Of a stretch of 64,000 nt of DNA, positions 16,716 to 25,258 are shown piece by piece. The notes under the pieces were generated by a model. The model ran no database searches and was not told the DNA's origin. It worked only from the letters and a program-made list of their open reading frames with translations. Made by a program: the position numbers and the translations under genes. The stretch lies in contig JAZSEW010000055.1 in the NCBI GenBank assembly GCA_045531895.1, forward strand, positions 16,728 to 80,727, written 5' to 3'. The stretch is from SIG299 sp045531895 (GTDB lineage: Bacteria; Bacillota; Clostridia; Lachnospirales; Lachnospiraceae). How positions within the stretch are numbered: the first letter of the stretch is position 1; the number at the start of each line of letters is the position of its first letter.

Positions 16716-17489
16716 CTAATCCCGTAAAAATCCGGTCAATGGGTCGGAAGCGGAAGCACCTCTGGTTAACACTCTGCCAAGCCCTGCCAAGTATGCCGCT
16801 CTTCCTGCCTCGATTGCCTGACGGAAGGCTTTTGCCATCATCGGTAAATTCCCCGCAGTTGCCAAAGCCGTGTTAGCCATAATGGCTGCCGCACCCATTT
16901 CCATTGCCTCACACGCCTGGGATGGTCTTCCGATTCCGGCATCCACAATAATCGGCAGATCAATTTCATCAATGAGAATCTGGATAAATTCCTTAGTCGC
17001 CAGACCTTTGTTGGAGCCAATCGGAGATGCCAACGGCATAATGGTTGCCGCACCGGCATTCACCAGGTCACGGGCAACATTTAAGTCCGGATACATATAC
17101 GGCATAACCACAAAACCTTCCTTTGCAAGAATTTCCGTCGCCTTGATAGTCTCCTGATTATCCGGAAGAAGATACTTGGAATCCCGCATAATTTCTACTT
17201 TTACAAAATTGCCGCAGCCAAGCTCTCTTGCCAGACGGGCTATACGTACCGCTTCCTCTGCCGTTCTTGCACCGGAGGTGTTTGGAAGCAAGGTTACTCC
17301 CTTTGGTATGTAATCCAAAATATTTTCCTGATCCTTCGTATTTGCCCGGCGCACCGCCAACGTAATAATTTCTGCCCCCGCATCCCGTACTGCCGATTCA
17401 ATCAGGCTTAAAGAATACTTACCGGAGCCTAAAATAAAGCGGGAGGAAAATTCCTGTCCTCCGATAATTAATTTGTCATTGTTCTGCAT
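16716..17489 (-). CDS. thiG: Thiazole synthase ThiG
   Basis: 257 residues, TIM barrel. It joins deoxyxylulose phosphate, dehydroglycine and ThiS-thiocarboxylate sulfur into the thiazole. Landmarks are FSSRFILGSGKYSL, LAVRRANT, TLLPNTSGARTAEEAVRIA, the Schiff-base lysine in FVKVEIMRDSKYLLPD, and VDAGIGRPSQACEAMEMGA. It lies nine nt before thiH. The start ATG has a good Shine-Dalgarno (GAAAGGA). Confidence 0.97.
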   Translation of the reverse strand: MQNNDKLIIGGQEFSSRFILGSGKYSLSLIESAVRDAGAEIITLAVRRANTKDQENILDYIPKGVTLLPNTSGARTAEEAVRIARLARELGCGNFVKVEIMRDSKYLLPDNQETIKATEILAKEGFVVMPYMYPDLNVARDLVNAGAATIMPLASPIGSNKGLATKEFIQILIDEIDLPIIVDAGIGRPSQACEAMEMGAAAIMANTALATAGNLPMMAKAFRQAIEAGRAAYLAGLGRVLTRGASASDPLTGFLRD

Positions 17490-17538
17490 ATTTTCAATCC
17501 TTTCTTTTCTTTGAATTCACTGTTTCATTTTGCACAAG

Positions 17539-18180
17539 CTACACCTCCTGCACATCCGCCAAAATACGTAGCACCACATGAGCCTGATGTGCCGCGCAAA
17601 GCATGACTCTGGAAGAAATAAGCCCCAACTCTCCTTCCACATCACTGATTTCATCCCCGCACAAATAAAAATTTTTCATTACCCGTCTTGTCCGGATGTC
17701 GTTTGCAGAGCCAAGCCCCGCCATACCGGAGGCTGCCACCAGATATTTTTCCGGAAACATCTCCAACACACCGTTTACCAGCATAGCCTTTGCCTCCGCC
17801 TTATCAAAGGCTTCGCAAATGATGTCTGCCCCTGCCAGCAGCTCTTGCAAGTTTTCTTCTGTTATTTTGACCCTATGGGGTTGAAGCAGGACATACGGAG
17901 AAATTTCTATTAAATTTTCTTTCAGTGCCTCTGTCTTATACATTCCCACCTGGTTCGCCTTGTACTGCTGCCGGTGCAGGTTCGAAATATCCACCCGGTC
18001 GTAGTCAATAAGAATCAATTTTCCAATGCCAGCCCTTGCAAGAGCCACAGCGATGTTGCTTCCCAAGCCCCCCAGACCACAAATTGCTACCGTGGCCTTA
18101 GAAAACTTTTCCTGCAGTTCCTTTCCGTGGCGTGCTTCCAAAGTCTGTTGCCACTCCTCTTTTCCGGGAATGTTTCCCAA
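17539..18180 (-). CDS. thiF: ThiS adenylyltransferase ThiF (clostridial short form)
   Basis: An E1-like enzyme that adenylates the ThiS C-terminus. About 213 residues. The nucleotide-binding CGLGGLGSNIAVALARAGIG is near the N-terminus, followed by LIDYDRVDISNLHRQ and ASGMAGLGSANDI. There are no Zn-binding CxxC pairs, as in the short clostridial ThiF. I chose the TTG at 18180, 8 nt after GGAGG within the thiS stop region; a TTG at 18198 would overlap that site. It nearly abuts the thiS gene, suggesting coupled translation. Confidence 0.92.
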   Translation of the reverse strand: MGNIPGKEEWQQTLEARHGKELQEKFSKATVAICGLGGLGSNIAVALARAGIGKLILIDYDRVDISNLHRQQYKANQVGMYKTEALKENLIEISPYVLLQPHRVKITEENLQELLAGADIICEAFDKAEAKAMLVNGVLEMFPEKYLVAASGMAGLGSANDIRTRRVMKNFYLCGDEISDVEGELGLISSRVMLCAAHQAHVVLRILADVQEV

Positions 18181-18181
18181 C

Positions 18182-18376
18182 TCAGCCACCTCCCACAAAA
18201 CTTACCACTTCTACCGTATCGCCATCCTCCAACACCGTTGTTTCATACTGCGCCTTAGGAACAATATCACCGTTTTTCTCCACCGCAATCTGCGCCGGAT
18301 TAAAATTTGTAGTAGCAAGATATTCTGTCAGCGTTTTTCCGGCTGCATCACATGGTGTTCCATTGATTTTTACCAT
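18182..18376 (-). CDS. thiS: Sulfur carrier protein ThiS
   Basis: A 64-residue ubiquitin-like beta-grasp protein ending in VSFVGGG, with the terminal Gly-Gly needed for thiocarboxylate formation. It has the ThiS features TLTEYL and VEKNGDIVPKAQYE. The GGAG site is 7 nt before the ATG at 18376. It is the first gene of the thi operon, behind the TPP riboswitch and the folded element at 18408-18538. Confidence 0.95.
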   Translation of the reverse strand: MVKINGTPCDAAGKTLTEYLATTNFNPAQIAVEKNGDIVPKAQYETTVLEDGDTVEVVSFVGGG

Positions 18377-18407
18377 TGCAAATCTCCTTTCTGAGTAATA
18401 ATCTGCT

Positions 18408-18538
18408 TTTTACAGAACAAGTTTAGAAATTCTTCGAATTTCTAAACTGTGGGCGGGCGCCCTAAAAACAGTAAGAAAAGCAGATTGTAAAAGCAAGCTT
18501 TTCCAGCTGCTTCTCTTACTGTTTTTTGTTCTGTAAAA
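18408..18538. repeat. 131-bp nested-hairpin element between TPP riboswitch and thiS
   Basis: The outer 13-bp inverted repeats are perfect (18408-18420 with 18526-18538). Inside are a 12-bp perfect hairpin (18421-18432 with 18436-18447), a GC-rich run (GGGCGGGCGCCC, 18451-18462), and a 20-bp stem with one mismatch (18464-18483 with 18507-18526). That stem ends in a T run and could itself terminate transcription. No frame is inside. It looks like an inserted palindromic repeat rather than part of the riboswitch; a role in mRNA processing is possible. Confidence 0.6.
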
Positions 18539-18570
18539 CAAAAAAGGAAGTCACCTGATTGGTAACTTCC
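18535..18570 (-). terminator. Intrinsic terminator of the TPP riboswitch
   Basis: GGAAGTTACC pairs with GGTGACTTCC (18570-18561 with 18555-18546, one G-T) over loop AATCA, followed by TTTTTTGTTTT. The CCAATCAGGT segment of the hairpin is complementary to the aptamer core ACCTGATTTGG (18625-18635), which offers the alternative antiterminator pairing. Confidence 0.88.
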
Positions 18571-18599
18571 CTTAGTATTTGATATTAATAATATCACTC

Positions 18600-18702
18600 T
18601 CAGACTTTCCTACGTTGGCATTATCCAAATCAGGTTTATGGGTCGAAGGTCTACCTTCCTCTCAGCCTGTCTGGATTACTCCTCAAGCTCCCCGCTGTTA
18701 AA
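18600..18702 (-). promoter_or_regulatory. TPP (thiamine pyrophosphate) riboswitch, THI element
   Basis: Conserved aptamer elements appear in order on the minus strand: GCGGGGAGC, GGCTGAGAGG, a GACC segment, ACCTGATTTGGATAATGCC and ACGTAGGAAAG. It sits before thiS with a terminator as expression platform. TPP binding should release the terminator and switch the operon off. The boundaries are approximate. Confidence 0.96.
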
Positions 18703-18712
18703 TTGTAAGATT

Positions 18713-18740
18713 ATTATAATCCTTTTTTGAAATAATGCAA
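18713..18740 (-). promoter_or_regulatory. Predicted sigma-A promoter of the thi operon
   Basis: Minus-strand TTGCAT (18735-18740), 16-bp spacer, TATAAT (18713-18718). The start point would fall just before the riboswitch. Confidence 0.75.
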
Positions 18741-18769
18741 GTACAAAATTGCTCTCTAGTTCAATTCTG

Positions 18770-18871
18770 TTAGCAATTCATATAAACTATAGATATCTCC
18801 ACCCAAGATAACGGCATTCCCATATATTCCATGAGTGTACCACCCAAATCAAAAACTATGACCTTTTTCAT
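18770..18871 (-). pseudogene. N-terminal remnant of a HAD-family hydrolase
   Basis: A 33-codon frame starts with an ATG overlapping the oxidase stop (ATGA). It begins with KKVIVFDLGGTLMEY, the classic HAD motif I with the DxGxT signature, then PLSWVEI and a stop. The other HAD motifs are absent, since the thi promoter begins right behind. A truncated gene is the simplest reading; a deletion fusing this locus to the thi operon is inferred. Confidence 0.7.
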
Positions 18872-19758
18872 ACCCGATGCACCACATCAGCATCAAAACT
18901 CTTTACATCTTTTACTCCTGTGTACGCCATGACACCCTTTAACTCCGCGGTCATGTCCTCCATACGCTTTGCTACTGCTTCTGCGCCTTGCTTCACGAAG
19001 GGAATCAGATGAATTCCTACGCTGACTGCTGTGGCACCAAGAGCCAGTGCCTTGTAAGCATCCATTCCGGAGCAGATACCGCAGTCCACGAAAACCGGCA
19101 TCTTATGCCCTACCGCTTTCACAATATCCGGCAACACGTATAGTGGCGGAACTGCTGCACTAAGCCTGCCGCCATGATGAGATACCACAATACCCTGTGC
19201 GCCAATCTCGGCACACTTTGCCGCATCCTGCACACTGAGTACGCCCTTTACCACAAATGGCAGATTTGTCATCTCTACGTAATGTCGCAAATCCTCAGAA
19301 GATTTGATGGACATTTCTTCACCCACACAGACGTCCGGATTTCCCTGCATGTTAATCATATGGTCAATGTCCATGCCCACTGCAAGCGCACCCAGTTCTT
19401 CCGCATGACGAATCTGCCGTTCAATTTTTGCCTCGTCGGCATAAGGTTTTACAATGCGAATAGTGGATGCCCCTGTTGCCATCACTGCCTCAAATTCCGG
19501 TTCTTCGCCCATACCGTACCAGTGCACTGCACCGACAAGTTCAGCACCCTTTGCATAGTCCACCATACCATTTGGCGCGTCCGGATGAAAAGTTCCAAGA
19601 TGTGACAGCGCCGCCGTCATAATCGGTGTACGAAACTTCTTTCCATATAACCAAATTTGTGTTTCCGGAACGCAGCTGTCCATGAGGCGCTGTTCCAGCC
19701 ATAAGCTGTCAAAATATTGTCTTGTCATTTCCTTTGCATTTGTCGGATTGCCTCCCAT
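18868..19758 (-). CDS. FMN-dependent alpha-hydroxy-acid oxidase/dehydrogenase family protein
   Basis: 296 residues of the glycolate-oxidase/lactate-dehydrogenase flavoprotein family (TIM barrel binding FMN). Visible landmarks are RTPIMTAALSHLG, the FMN-binding FVVKGVLSVQDA (Lys) and the active-site VVSHHGGRL (His and Arg), then PVFVDCGICSGMDAYKALALGA. It is 50-80 residues shorter than classic members at the N-terminus and lacks their substrate-binding Tyr region. The GGAGG site 6 nt before the ATG at 19758 supports this start. The substrate is unknown. It was formerly coupled to a HAD phosphatase (remnant at 18770-18871). Confidence 0.85.
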   Translation of the reverse strand: MGGNPTNAKEMTRQYFDSLWLEQRLMDSCVPETQIWLYGKKFRTPIMTAALSHLGTFHPDAPNGMVDYAKGAELVGAVHWYGMGEEPEFEAVMATGASTIRIVKPYADEAKIERQIRHAEELGALAVGMDIDHMINMQGNPDVCVGEEMSIKSSEDLRHYVEMTNLPFVVKGVLSVQDAAKCAEIGAQGIVVSHHGGRLSAAVPPLYVLPDIVKAVGHKMPVFVDCGICSGMDAYKALALGATAVSVGIHLIPFVKQGAEAVAKRMEDMTAELKGVMAYTGVKDVKSFDADVVHRV

Positions 19759-19782
19759 AAAGCTCCTCCTTACCTTCCAAAC

Positions 19783-21078
19783 CTAATACGTCATTACCGA
19801 AAATGGAATCAATCCATCGTCAGCAAAAATCTCAAAATAACCATTATCCTGAATGACTGTGATATTACAATCACCTGCCTGTACACGCTTCGCTACAAAC
19901 CGCACTGCTTTCGTTTGCAGAAACTCTGAAAAGCTGAAATCACCTGCCCTACTGCGGTCCACAATAATTTCTCTTTCTGTGACGGAAATCACCAGTTTCT
20001 TCTCTTCGGAAATAATAACTTCCTTTTGTTCTCCCGGTTTCAGGGTACCATGCCAACAATCCTGTTCTGCAATGCCTGCAAGTCCTGCCGGGGCAAATTG
20101 AAGCCGCCAGTCCACCCCTGTTTTTACAAGCTGCGCCTTTCTTGCCATGGTCATTTTACCACGATAATTTTCTGCCGGTGTCTGAGAAACATAATCCCAG
20201 CACTCACCCCAGCCAAGCAGCAATGTTTCCAAACTGCCTGCAAAAGATACCATGGCATAATTATCTGAGGCATAGTCCAGAAGAAGCAGTTGTTTCCTGT
20301 CATTTTCAATCCCCTGTTCTACTCCCTCTCCGGGTTCAACAACATCCTCTATAAAGGTATCACCATCAAATTTTCCTACATAATACGGCATCACATGAGA
20401 CGTAAGACTTAAAGTTAAAATCCACTTGATACCGTCCTCTGTCTCCACAGGAAAGCAGTCTGGACACTCACAAATTTCAGAAAAACCATCCTTCGGTGCA
20501 AACTCTCCGTTTTTCTCCCAGGAAAGCAAGTTTTCCGAGTAGTAAAATTCCAGCCAGTGACCTGCTGCCACCACCATACTGAAACCACCCCGTACGGTGT
20601 TAATAAACACTTTTGGGTCACGAAAATCCTTTTTATACTGTGGATTTTCCTGTGTTATACTTTCCTCTATAAACTTTCTGTTTGCTATCACCGGATTCCC
20701 TTCATACTTTGTAAAGGTTTCAAAATCCGTACTGTATGCCACGGATTGCTGTTCCTCTCCCGTTATCGGATTGTGGGCAGTGTAAAACGCCACTAACGGC
20801 GGACATTCCCTTGTTCCAAGCCCGGACACATTCTCCGCATCATACACGCAGGAACCGGAGAAAATGTACTCATCCTCTGTCGGAAAAATTGCAATTGGTT
20901 TATGCTCCCAGTGAATCAGGTCCTTGCTTACAGCATGTCCCCAGTGCATCGGTCCCCAGACGATATCATTGGGATAATGCTGATAAAACAGATGGTAAAC
21001 ACCGTTTATATAAACCAGACCGTTTGGGTCATTCATCCAGCCTTTTGGTGGGGTGAAATGATATTTATATGAATTCAT
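19783..21078 (-). CDS. Glycoside hydrolase family 32, sucrose-6-phosphate hydrolase-like
   Basis: 431 residues, cytosolic, no signal peptide. The GH32 motifs are present: WMNDPNG at 14-20 with nucleophile D17, the transition-state FRDPKVF near 150, and ECPDCF near 207 with the acid/base Glu. A C-terminal beta-sandwich ends in YFEIFADDG. It cleaves sucrose, sucrose-6-phosphate or short fructans. No PTS, fructokinase or LacI regulator is next to it, so the physiological substrate is open. It is 11 nt after the HD gene. Confidence 0.93.
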   Translation of the reverse strand: MNSYKYHFTPPKGWMNDPNGLVYINGVYHLFYQHYPNDIVWGPMHWGHAVSKDLIHWEHKPIAIFPTEDEYIFSGSCVYDAENVSGLGTRECPPLVAFYTAHNPITGEEQQSVAYSTDFETFTKYEGNPVIANRKFIEESITQENPQYKKDFRDPKVFINTVRGGFSMVVAAGHWLEFYYSENLLSWEKNGEFAPKDGFSEICECPDCFPVETEDGIKWILTLSLTSHVMPYYVGKFDGDTFIEDVVEPGEGVEQGIENDRKQLLLLDYASDNYAMVSFAGSLETLLLGWGECWDYVSQTPAENYRGKMTMARKAQLVKTGVDWRLQFAPAGLAGIAEQDCWHGTLKPGEQKEVIISEEKKLVISVTEREIIVDRSRAGDFSFSEFLQTKAVRFVAKRVQAGDCNITVIQDNGYFEIFADDGLIPFSVMTY

Positions 21079-21088
21079 GCTCTCCCTC

Positions 21089-21796
21089 CTATATTAAGAC
21101 GCAATCTGTATCTTCCCCTTTTTCAAAATAGTTTTCCAGTTCACTATTTCCCTGTTCGTATGAATCCGTAACCTCTGCCAGCAAATCCTCATAAAAACTC
21201 ACTGCATGCTCTTGATATTGCCTTGCCATCTTCTTTGCTTCTTCCGTATAAAAACGGTCGTATACCTTTTCCAGCTTATACTTATATTCCTGAAAGAAGG
21301 ACGGCATTATATCTTTTTCTCCATTAGAAACCGTCCCATCTGTATTCAGGTTGTACAATGGTTCTGAAACCTGCCCCTTATAAACCAATGTTCTAGCGAT
21401 ACCCATAGCCCCTGTAGCATCCAGCTTGTCTGCATCAAATAAAATCTTAGCTTCCAACGTCTGAGGCACATTGCCGTTTCTGTATCGGTGACACAGAATA
21501 CAATGAGCCACTTGTTCTACAAATCCCTTCGCATATCCATGGGATAATAAAAAACGTTTCGCTTTTTCTGCCCCGATTTCCGCATGGCACAGCTTTGGAT
21601 TGGCAAACTGCTCCGGTCTGCCAATATCATGCAACAGGCAGGCACAAATAAGTACATCATAGTCCACGCCTGCTTCCTGCTTTGCAATCTGCATCGCGTG
21701 GAACAACACACGGTAAATATGTTCCTTGTCATGGGCACTGTCTTTAGCGCAGGACAGCATATAATTTTCAAACAATTCATAAGTACTTCTAGTCAT
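21089..21796 (-). CDS. HD-domain phosphohydrolase
   Basis: 235 residues. HD-fold metal ligands are visible: the first His in DKEHIYRVLFHAM, the HD pair in LLHDIGRPEQF, and Asp in FDADKLDATGAMG. It resembles bacterial YpgQ-type HD nucleotide or pyrophosphate hydrolases in length and order. It is cytosolic. It is the first gene before the GH32 hydrolase, 11 nt upstream, and may share its transcript. Confidence 0.82.
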   Translation of the reverse strand: MTRSTYELFENYMLSCAKDSAHDKEHIYRVLFHAMQIAKQEAGVDYDVLICACLLHDIGRPEQFANPKLCHAEIGAEKAKRFLLSHGYAKGFVEQVAHCILCHRYRNGNVPQTLEAKILFDADKLDATGAMGIARTLVYKGQVSEPLYNLNTDGTVSNGEKDIMPSFFQEYKYKLEKVYDRFYTEEAKKMARQYQEHAVSFYEDLLAEVTDSYEQGNSELENYFEKGEDTDCVLI

Positions 21797-21879
21797 GATT
21801 CATCGTATCCTTTTCATATGTTCTCATATATATACAGTATACCATGAAACTCATTGCATTACCACACATCAAGCACAAA

Positions 21880-22248
21880 TCATTTCACCTGCACCGCTAC
21901 CTGAAACTCATCCTCATACACAACATTCTCCACAAAATTTGTGTACACCACATCATAAGGGTGATTGTACTTTTCAAGCAGTGCCATGGCAGGCTCTATT
22001 TGCATTCGCATTTCTTCCGTACTCTCCACTTTGAAATAAGTAATCACCGCCTGATTCCCGGTCTGACAGGCCGGAGGATTCGGCAGATTTTCTTCGAACC
22101 ATTCATTAATACTTTTGAACAATTCGGCATCTGCCTCCTCCATGACTTCATCATAAATCATACGCCAACACATGGCAAAAATTCCTTTCGGGTAATTTGT
22201 TACATAAGACAATTCCCTACCCTGAATACGCATATATTTAAATTCCAT
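21880..22248 (-). CDS. Conserved hypothetical protein
   Basis: 122 residues from the ATG at 22248 (AAGGA 9-10 nt upstream; an upstream in-frame start at 22287 lacks a site). It is soluble and acidic, with YVTNYPKGIFAMCWRMIYDEVM and VITYFKVESTEEMRMQIEPAM. It may be a small GyrI-like or SRPBCC-like ligand-binding fold, but I do not recognise it with any certainty. Confidence 0.55.
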   Translation of the reverse strand: MEFKYMRIQGRELSYVTNYPKGIFAMCWRMIYDEVMEEADAELFKSINEWFEENLPNPPACQTGNQAVITYFKVESTEEMRMQIEPAMALLEKYNHPYDVVYTNFVENVVYEDEFQVAVQVK

Positions 22249-22297
22249 AATGATATTCCTTTCGATTAAACTTACTACTTTTTTCAACTACATCACA

Positions 22298-22780
22298 TTA
22301 CTTCCAGTATTCCAAAAGTTTTTCATCAATCGGAGCAACACACTTTTCCTTAATCTGACTATACATCGCCAACTTTTCTATTTCCTCTCTGTCTTCCCGA
22401 TGCTTTTCTATTTCTGCCAACATTTCTTTTGGCAGTGTCACTCCATACAATCCACCATATTCCTCGTGCCACTCCGGATTAAAATATCCCGGTGCCATCT
22501 TATCATGCATCAGACCAAGCCAGGTATATTCAACATTTTGCAGACCAAGTTCCTCCCATGCCTCTCTGATAATACACTCCCGTAGCGTTTCTCCTTCTTC
22601 CATACAGCCGCCAAAAATTTCCCAGTCCTGACGCCAGCGGTTCCAGCCCATTAAGTATTCGTCCCCAAGCTTCACCACCAGCAAAGCATGATTTACCGGT
22701 GCATACTGCTGCATGGCAGCTTCCTCGCTAATTTTGATTATTTCCAACAATTCATTTCCCCGACTATCTTTTACTATCAT
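22298..22780 (-). CDS. NUDIX hydrolase
   Basis: 160 residues with a complete NUDIX box: GGCMEEGETLRECIIREAWEELGL (two parts, about residues 61-84), Mg-binding REAWEE intact. The N-terminal strands NHALLVVKLGDEYLMGWNRW match MutT-like pyrophosphohydrolases. It would hydrolyse a nucleoside-diphosphate derivative; the substrate is unknown. A good TTTGGAGGAACCAC site lies before the ATG at 22780. Confidence 0.88.
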   Translation of the reverse strand: MIVKDSRGNELLEIIKISEEAAMQQYAPVNHALLVVKLGDEYLMGWNRWRQDWEIFGGCMEEGETLRECIIREAWEELGLQNVEYTWLGLMHDKMAPGYFNPEWHEEYGGLYGVTLPKEMLAEIEKHREDREEIEKLAMYSQIKEKCVAPIDEKLLEYWK

Positions 22781-22840
22781 GTGGTTCCTCCTTTGATTTG
22801 CTGTTTTCCTATTTTAGAGCAAATATGAAAATATGCGGAT

Positions 22841-22884
22841 AAAAAGAAAACGCCTGTTAAGGAAACTATTTTCCCTAACAAGCG
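22841..22884 (-). terminator. Rho-independent terminator after the GH113-like gene
   Basis: The minus-strand hairpin CGCTTGTTA...TAACAGGCG (22851-22884, one mismatch) with an inner GGAAA/TTTCC extension is followed by TTTTCTTTTT. Confidence 0.85.
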
Positions 22885-22978
22885 TGGATCAGACCTTTTG
22901 TCTAATATCAAAACCAATATATCATTGTTACACTCACTTTGTCAAGCTAATTCAAGAAATCAGATCAATATGCTTTCC

Positions 22979-23947
22979 TTACAACTTTGCGTACCACTCT
23001 TTCAGTACTTCTTCCGCCTTTTTCAAGTGGATATTAAATCCATTATCCTGCTCTGCAGTTTCCTTATCATCATAAATAAAGGTGCTCCAATCCCACCAGA
23101 ACACGCCTCCAAACCATTCCTGGTCACCAAATACGCTTAAACAGGAATCAAAGAAATTGGCCTGCTCATCCTCGTCGTGTGGGAATTCTCTGTGCTGAAA
23201 GTCCCATGGCATGGTGGCACATCCCTTGGCACTACGACAGCCGATTTCAATAAATACCACCTTCATCTGCCACTTCTGATACACCTTGTACATGTCATCC
23301 CGCACCTGAAGCCACTTCTGCTGCATTTCTTCCGAAGTTGCTCCGCCAGCCTTCGCCACCGGAAAATAGGCACTGGTGCCCACATAATCCACCGCATCAA
23401 ACCACTTCACATCATCCTCATGACCGTGGTTCGTATTATAAATCAGCTTACCGGAATAAACATTACGAATCTCTGCAATCAGATTTCTCCAATGAGTTTC
23501 TTTACGTTCCGTACCGCACATTTCACAACCGATACAAAGCATCTCGCAGCCGGTTTCCTCTGCCAGTTCCGCATAATACTTCATAAAGTCACCGTAGCTT
23601 GCAAACCACTTGTCCCAATATGGATCCTTACCTGCAAAGTCAGAATCCGCAAAATTGATGTAAGCACGCCATACACCATCTCTACAATTAACCATTGGTT
23701 TTAAACAAACCTTGATATTGTTCTTATGCGCTCTCTCAATAGCCGCTATAATATCCCGGTCTGAGCTGCTGCGCCCAAAGTCAAACTCAATTTTTGTGCT
23801 GTGGGCAGTCTCCTGAGTAAGACCCACTGCCAGACACATCCAGTTAATTCCGGTTTGATATAATAATTCCTGCGATTTTATTCCTTCCTCGGAACGATAT
23901 TCGCCACGTTTTGCTCCATGACCATAGGTATATCCTTTGAATTCCAT
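22979..23947 (-). CDS. Glycoside hydrolase, GH113-like (beta-mannanase type)
   Basis: A 322-residue single TIM-barrel domain with no signal peptide. Strand motifs match clan A hydrolases of the GH113 type: GINWMCLAVGL, IKVCLKPMVNCRDG, the acid/base Glu in MLCIGCEMCG (about 145), and the nucleophile Glu in VVFIEIGCRSAKG (about 232), followed by GGVFWWDW. The intracellular location suggests oligosaccharide rather than polymer as substrate. A strong terminator follows. There is no sugar transporter nearby. An alternative is GH5-like or cellulase-annotated relatives. Confidence 0.7.
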   Translation of the reverse strand: MEFKGYTYGHGAKRGEYRSEEGIKSQELLYQTGINWMCLAVGLTQETAHSTKIEFDFGRSSSDRDIIAAIERAHKNNIKVCLKPMVNCRDGVWRAYINFADSDFAGKDPYWDKWFASYGDFMKYYAELAEETGCEMLCIGCEMCGTERKETHWRNLIAEIRNVYSGKLIYNTNHGHEDDVKWFDAVDYVGTSAYFPVAKAGGATSEEMQQKWLQVRDDMYKVYQKWQMKVVFIEIGCRSAKGCATMPWDFQHREFPHDEDEQANFFDSCLSVFGDQEWFGGVFWWDWSTFIYDDKETAEQDNGFNIHLKKAEEVLKEWYAKL

Positions 23948-24016
23948 GCCAATACTCCTTGCACTCTTTTTATTGTACTCTCAAGGGTTCATCATACAAT
24001 AAAACAAATCTATTTT

Positions 24017-25066
24017 CTATAAAATATCTATCCTTTTTATATCATTCCATAAGATTTCTGCCTGTTTTTTTATCGTTTTCTTCTCTTTCTCGCTGATTTT
24101 GCTAAACAGTTCTACATTCAGTTTGCGGTTCTTTAGCTTCCACTTACCCACAACCTGACCATTTATCATTAGTGACGGCATGACAATTCCCGCCAGGTTA
24201 AAAATCTTGCGCAAATGCTCCTGTGGCAAATACAGGCTTTCCTTTTTCTCATATCCCAGCATAATTTGATCAAAGCCGGCCAAAAATAAGCATTCCGGCA
24301 TCTCATGATTATAGTTTTTTCCATTCTTTATGTAATAATAAGTCTTTCCTTCCCATGCCACCTCCTGCACCGGCAGCTTCTCAAGCCATTGCTTTACCTG
24401 AGTAGCCGTGGTATGAAAATAGTACATGGCATCATGAATGGTTGCCGGACCAAAGTTGGTAAAATACCGTCTTGCCATTTCAAGTCGGGCTTCCTCCTCC
24501 GGAATCGGTGTAAAGAGAGGTGCCAGACAGAAGGCTTTCTTTTCCTGTACCACATAATTCATAAAGCCTCGCTCACACAGTTCCCGGACGCCACCGCCCC
24601 ACTGGTCAAACATACTGCTTTCTTCTGCTTCCGTCATTCCTGCTTCCCGGCAAATTTCTTTTAATTCCTCTCTGGTATAGGACCTCATTTCCAGAGCCTT
24701 TAAAATTACTTCTGCAAAAAATTTCTGCCGCTCCGGTGTCAACGCCCACTTATCCCGCTGGTTCCAGAAGGAATACCCATTCCATTCATTTTTGCGGTAA
24801 TCTGCACCATTATTGCAATGCAGAAAAAGCGGTAAATCTTCCTCTGCAAACACATGCACCGTGCCGCGTACCGTCCAGTTTTTCACTAATCCCTCTGCCA
24901 CAGTTGCTTCATCATAATCACTACAACGTATCTTTAGAGAATGCAGGGCATTGGTCATAAATTGCGCCTGCACTCCGCATAAATCCTTTACTACACGAAG
25001 CTTTTCTGCCGGTTCTATCAAATATTGGTTTGTCAGTTGTCTTATTTTGAGTTCTTCTTTTGTCAT
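24017..25066 (-). CDS. Winged-helix DNA glycosylase-like protein (AlkZ/YcaQ family)
   Basis: 349 residues. The HTH_42/AlkZ fold is suggested by DLCGVQAQFMTNALHSLKIR, where the Q-x-Q motif (Q33, Q35) matches the catalytic QxQ/QxD of AlkZ glycosylases. VKNWTVRGTVHVFAEEDLPL and the C-terminal FLAGFDQIMLGYEKKESL with VVGKWKL follow. AlkZ-type enzymes unhook interstrand crosslinks or self-protect antibiotic producers. It stands alone, transcribed away from the sigma factor gene. Its role as a repair enzyme is inferred from family. Confidence 0.78.
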   Translation of the reverse strand: MTKEELKIRQLTNQYLIEPAEKLRVVKDLCGVQAQFMTNALHSLKIRCSDYDEATVAEGLVKNWTVRGTVHVFAEEDLPLFLHCNNGADYRKNEWNGYSFWNQRDKWALTPERQKFFAEVILKALEMRSYTREELKEICREAGMTEAEESSMFDQWGGGVRELCERGFMNYVVQEKKAFCLAPLFTPIPEEEARLEMARRYFTNFGPATIHDAMYYFHTTATQVKQWLEKLPVQEVAWEGKTYYYIKNGKNYNHEMPECLFLAGFDQIMLGYEKKESLYLPQEHLRKIFNLAGIVMPSLMINGQVVGKWKLKNRKLNVELFSKISEKEKKTIKKQAEILWNDIKRIDIL

Positions 25067-25258
25067 AGCTTATGAATTCTCCTAAAACGATGTATGCTCC
25101 GCTATTTATTGTCTCTTTCATAGTATAACATAACTATTTCGCTTTGTCGATTTATCTACAGAATTCAATAAATTATGATATACTTAATCAATAATAAAAA
25201 TTTCTCTGTCACCAAACTCCAACCCGCCACACTATCTAAGTGAAAGGAGCGAAAAAGC

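Noticed and set aside
17965..18000. GGTTCGAAAT-like T-arm suggestive of a tRNA
   Set aside because: Lies inside the conserved thiF gene and cannot form a cloverleaf; no tRNA seen in the window.
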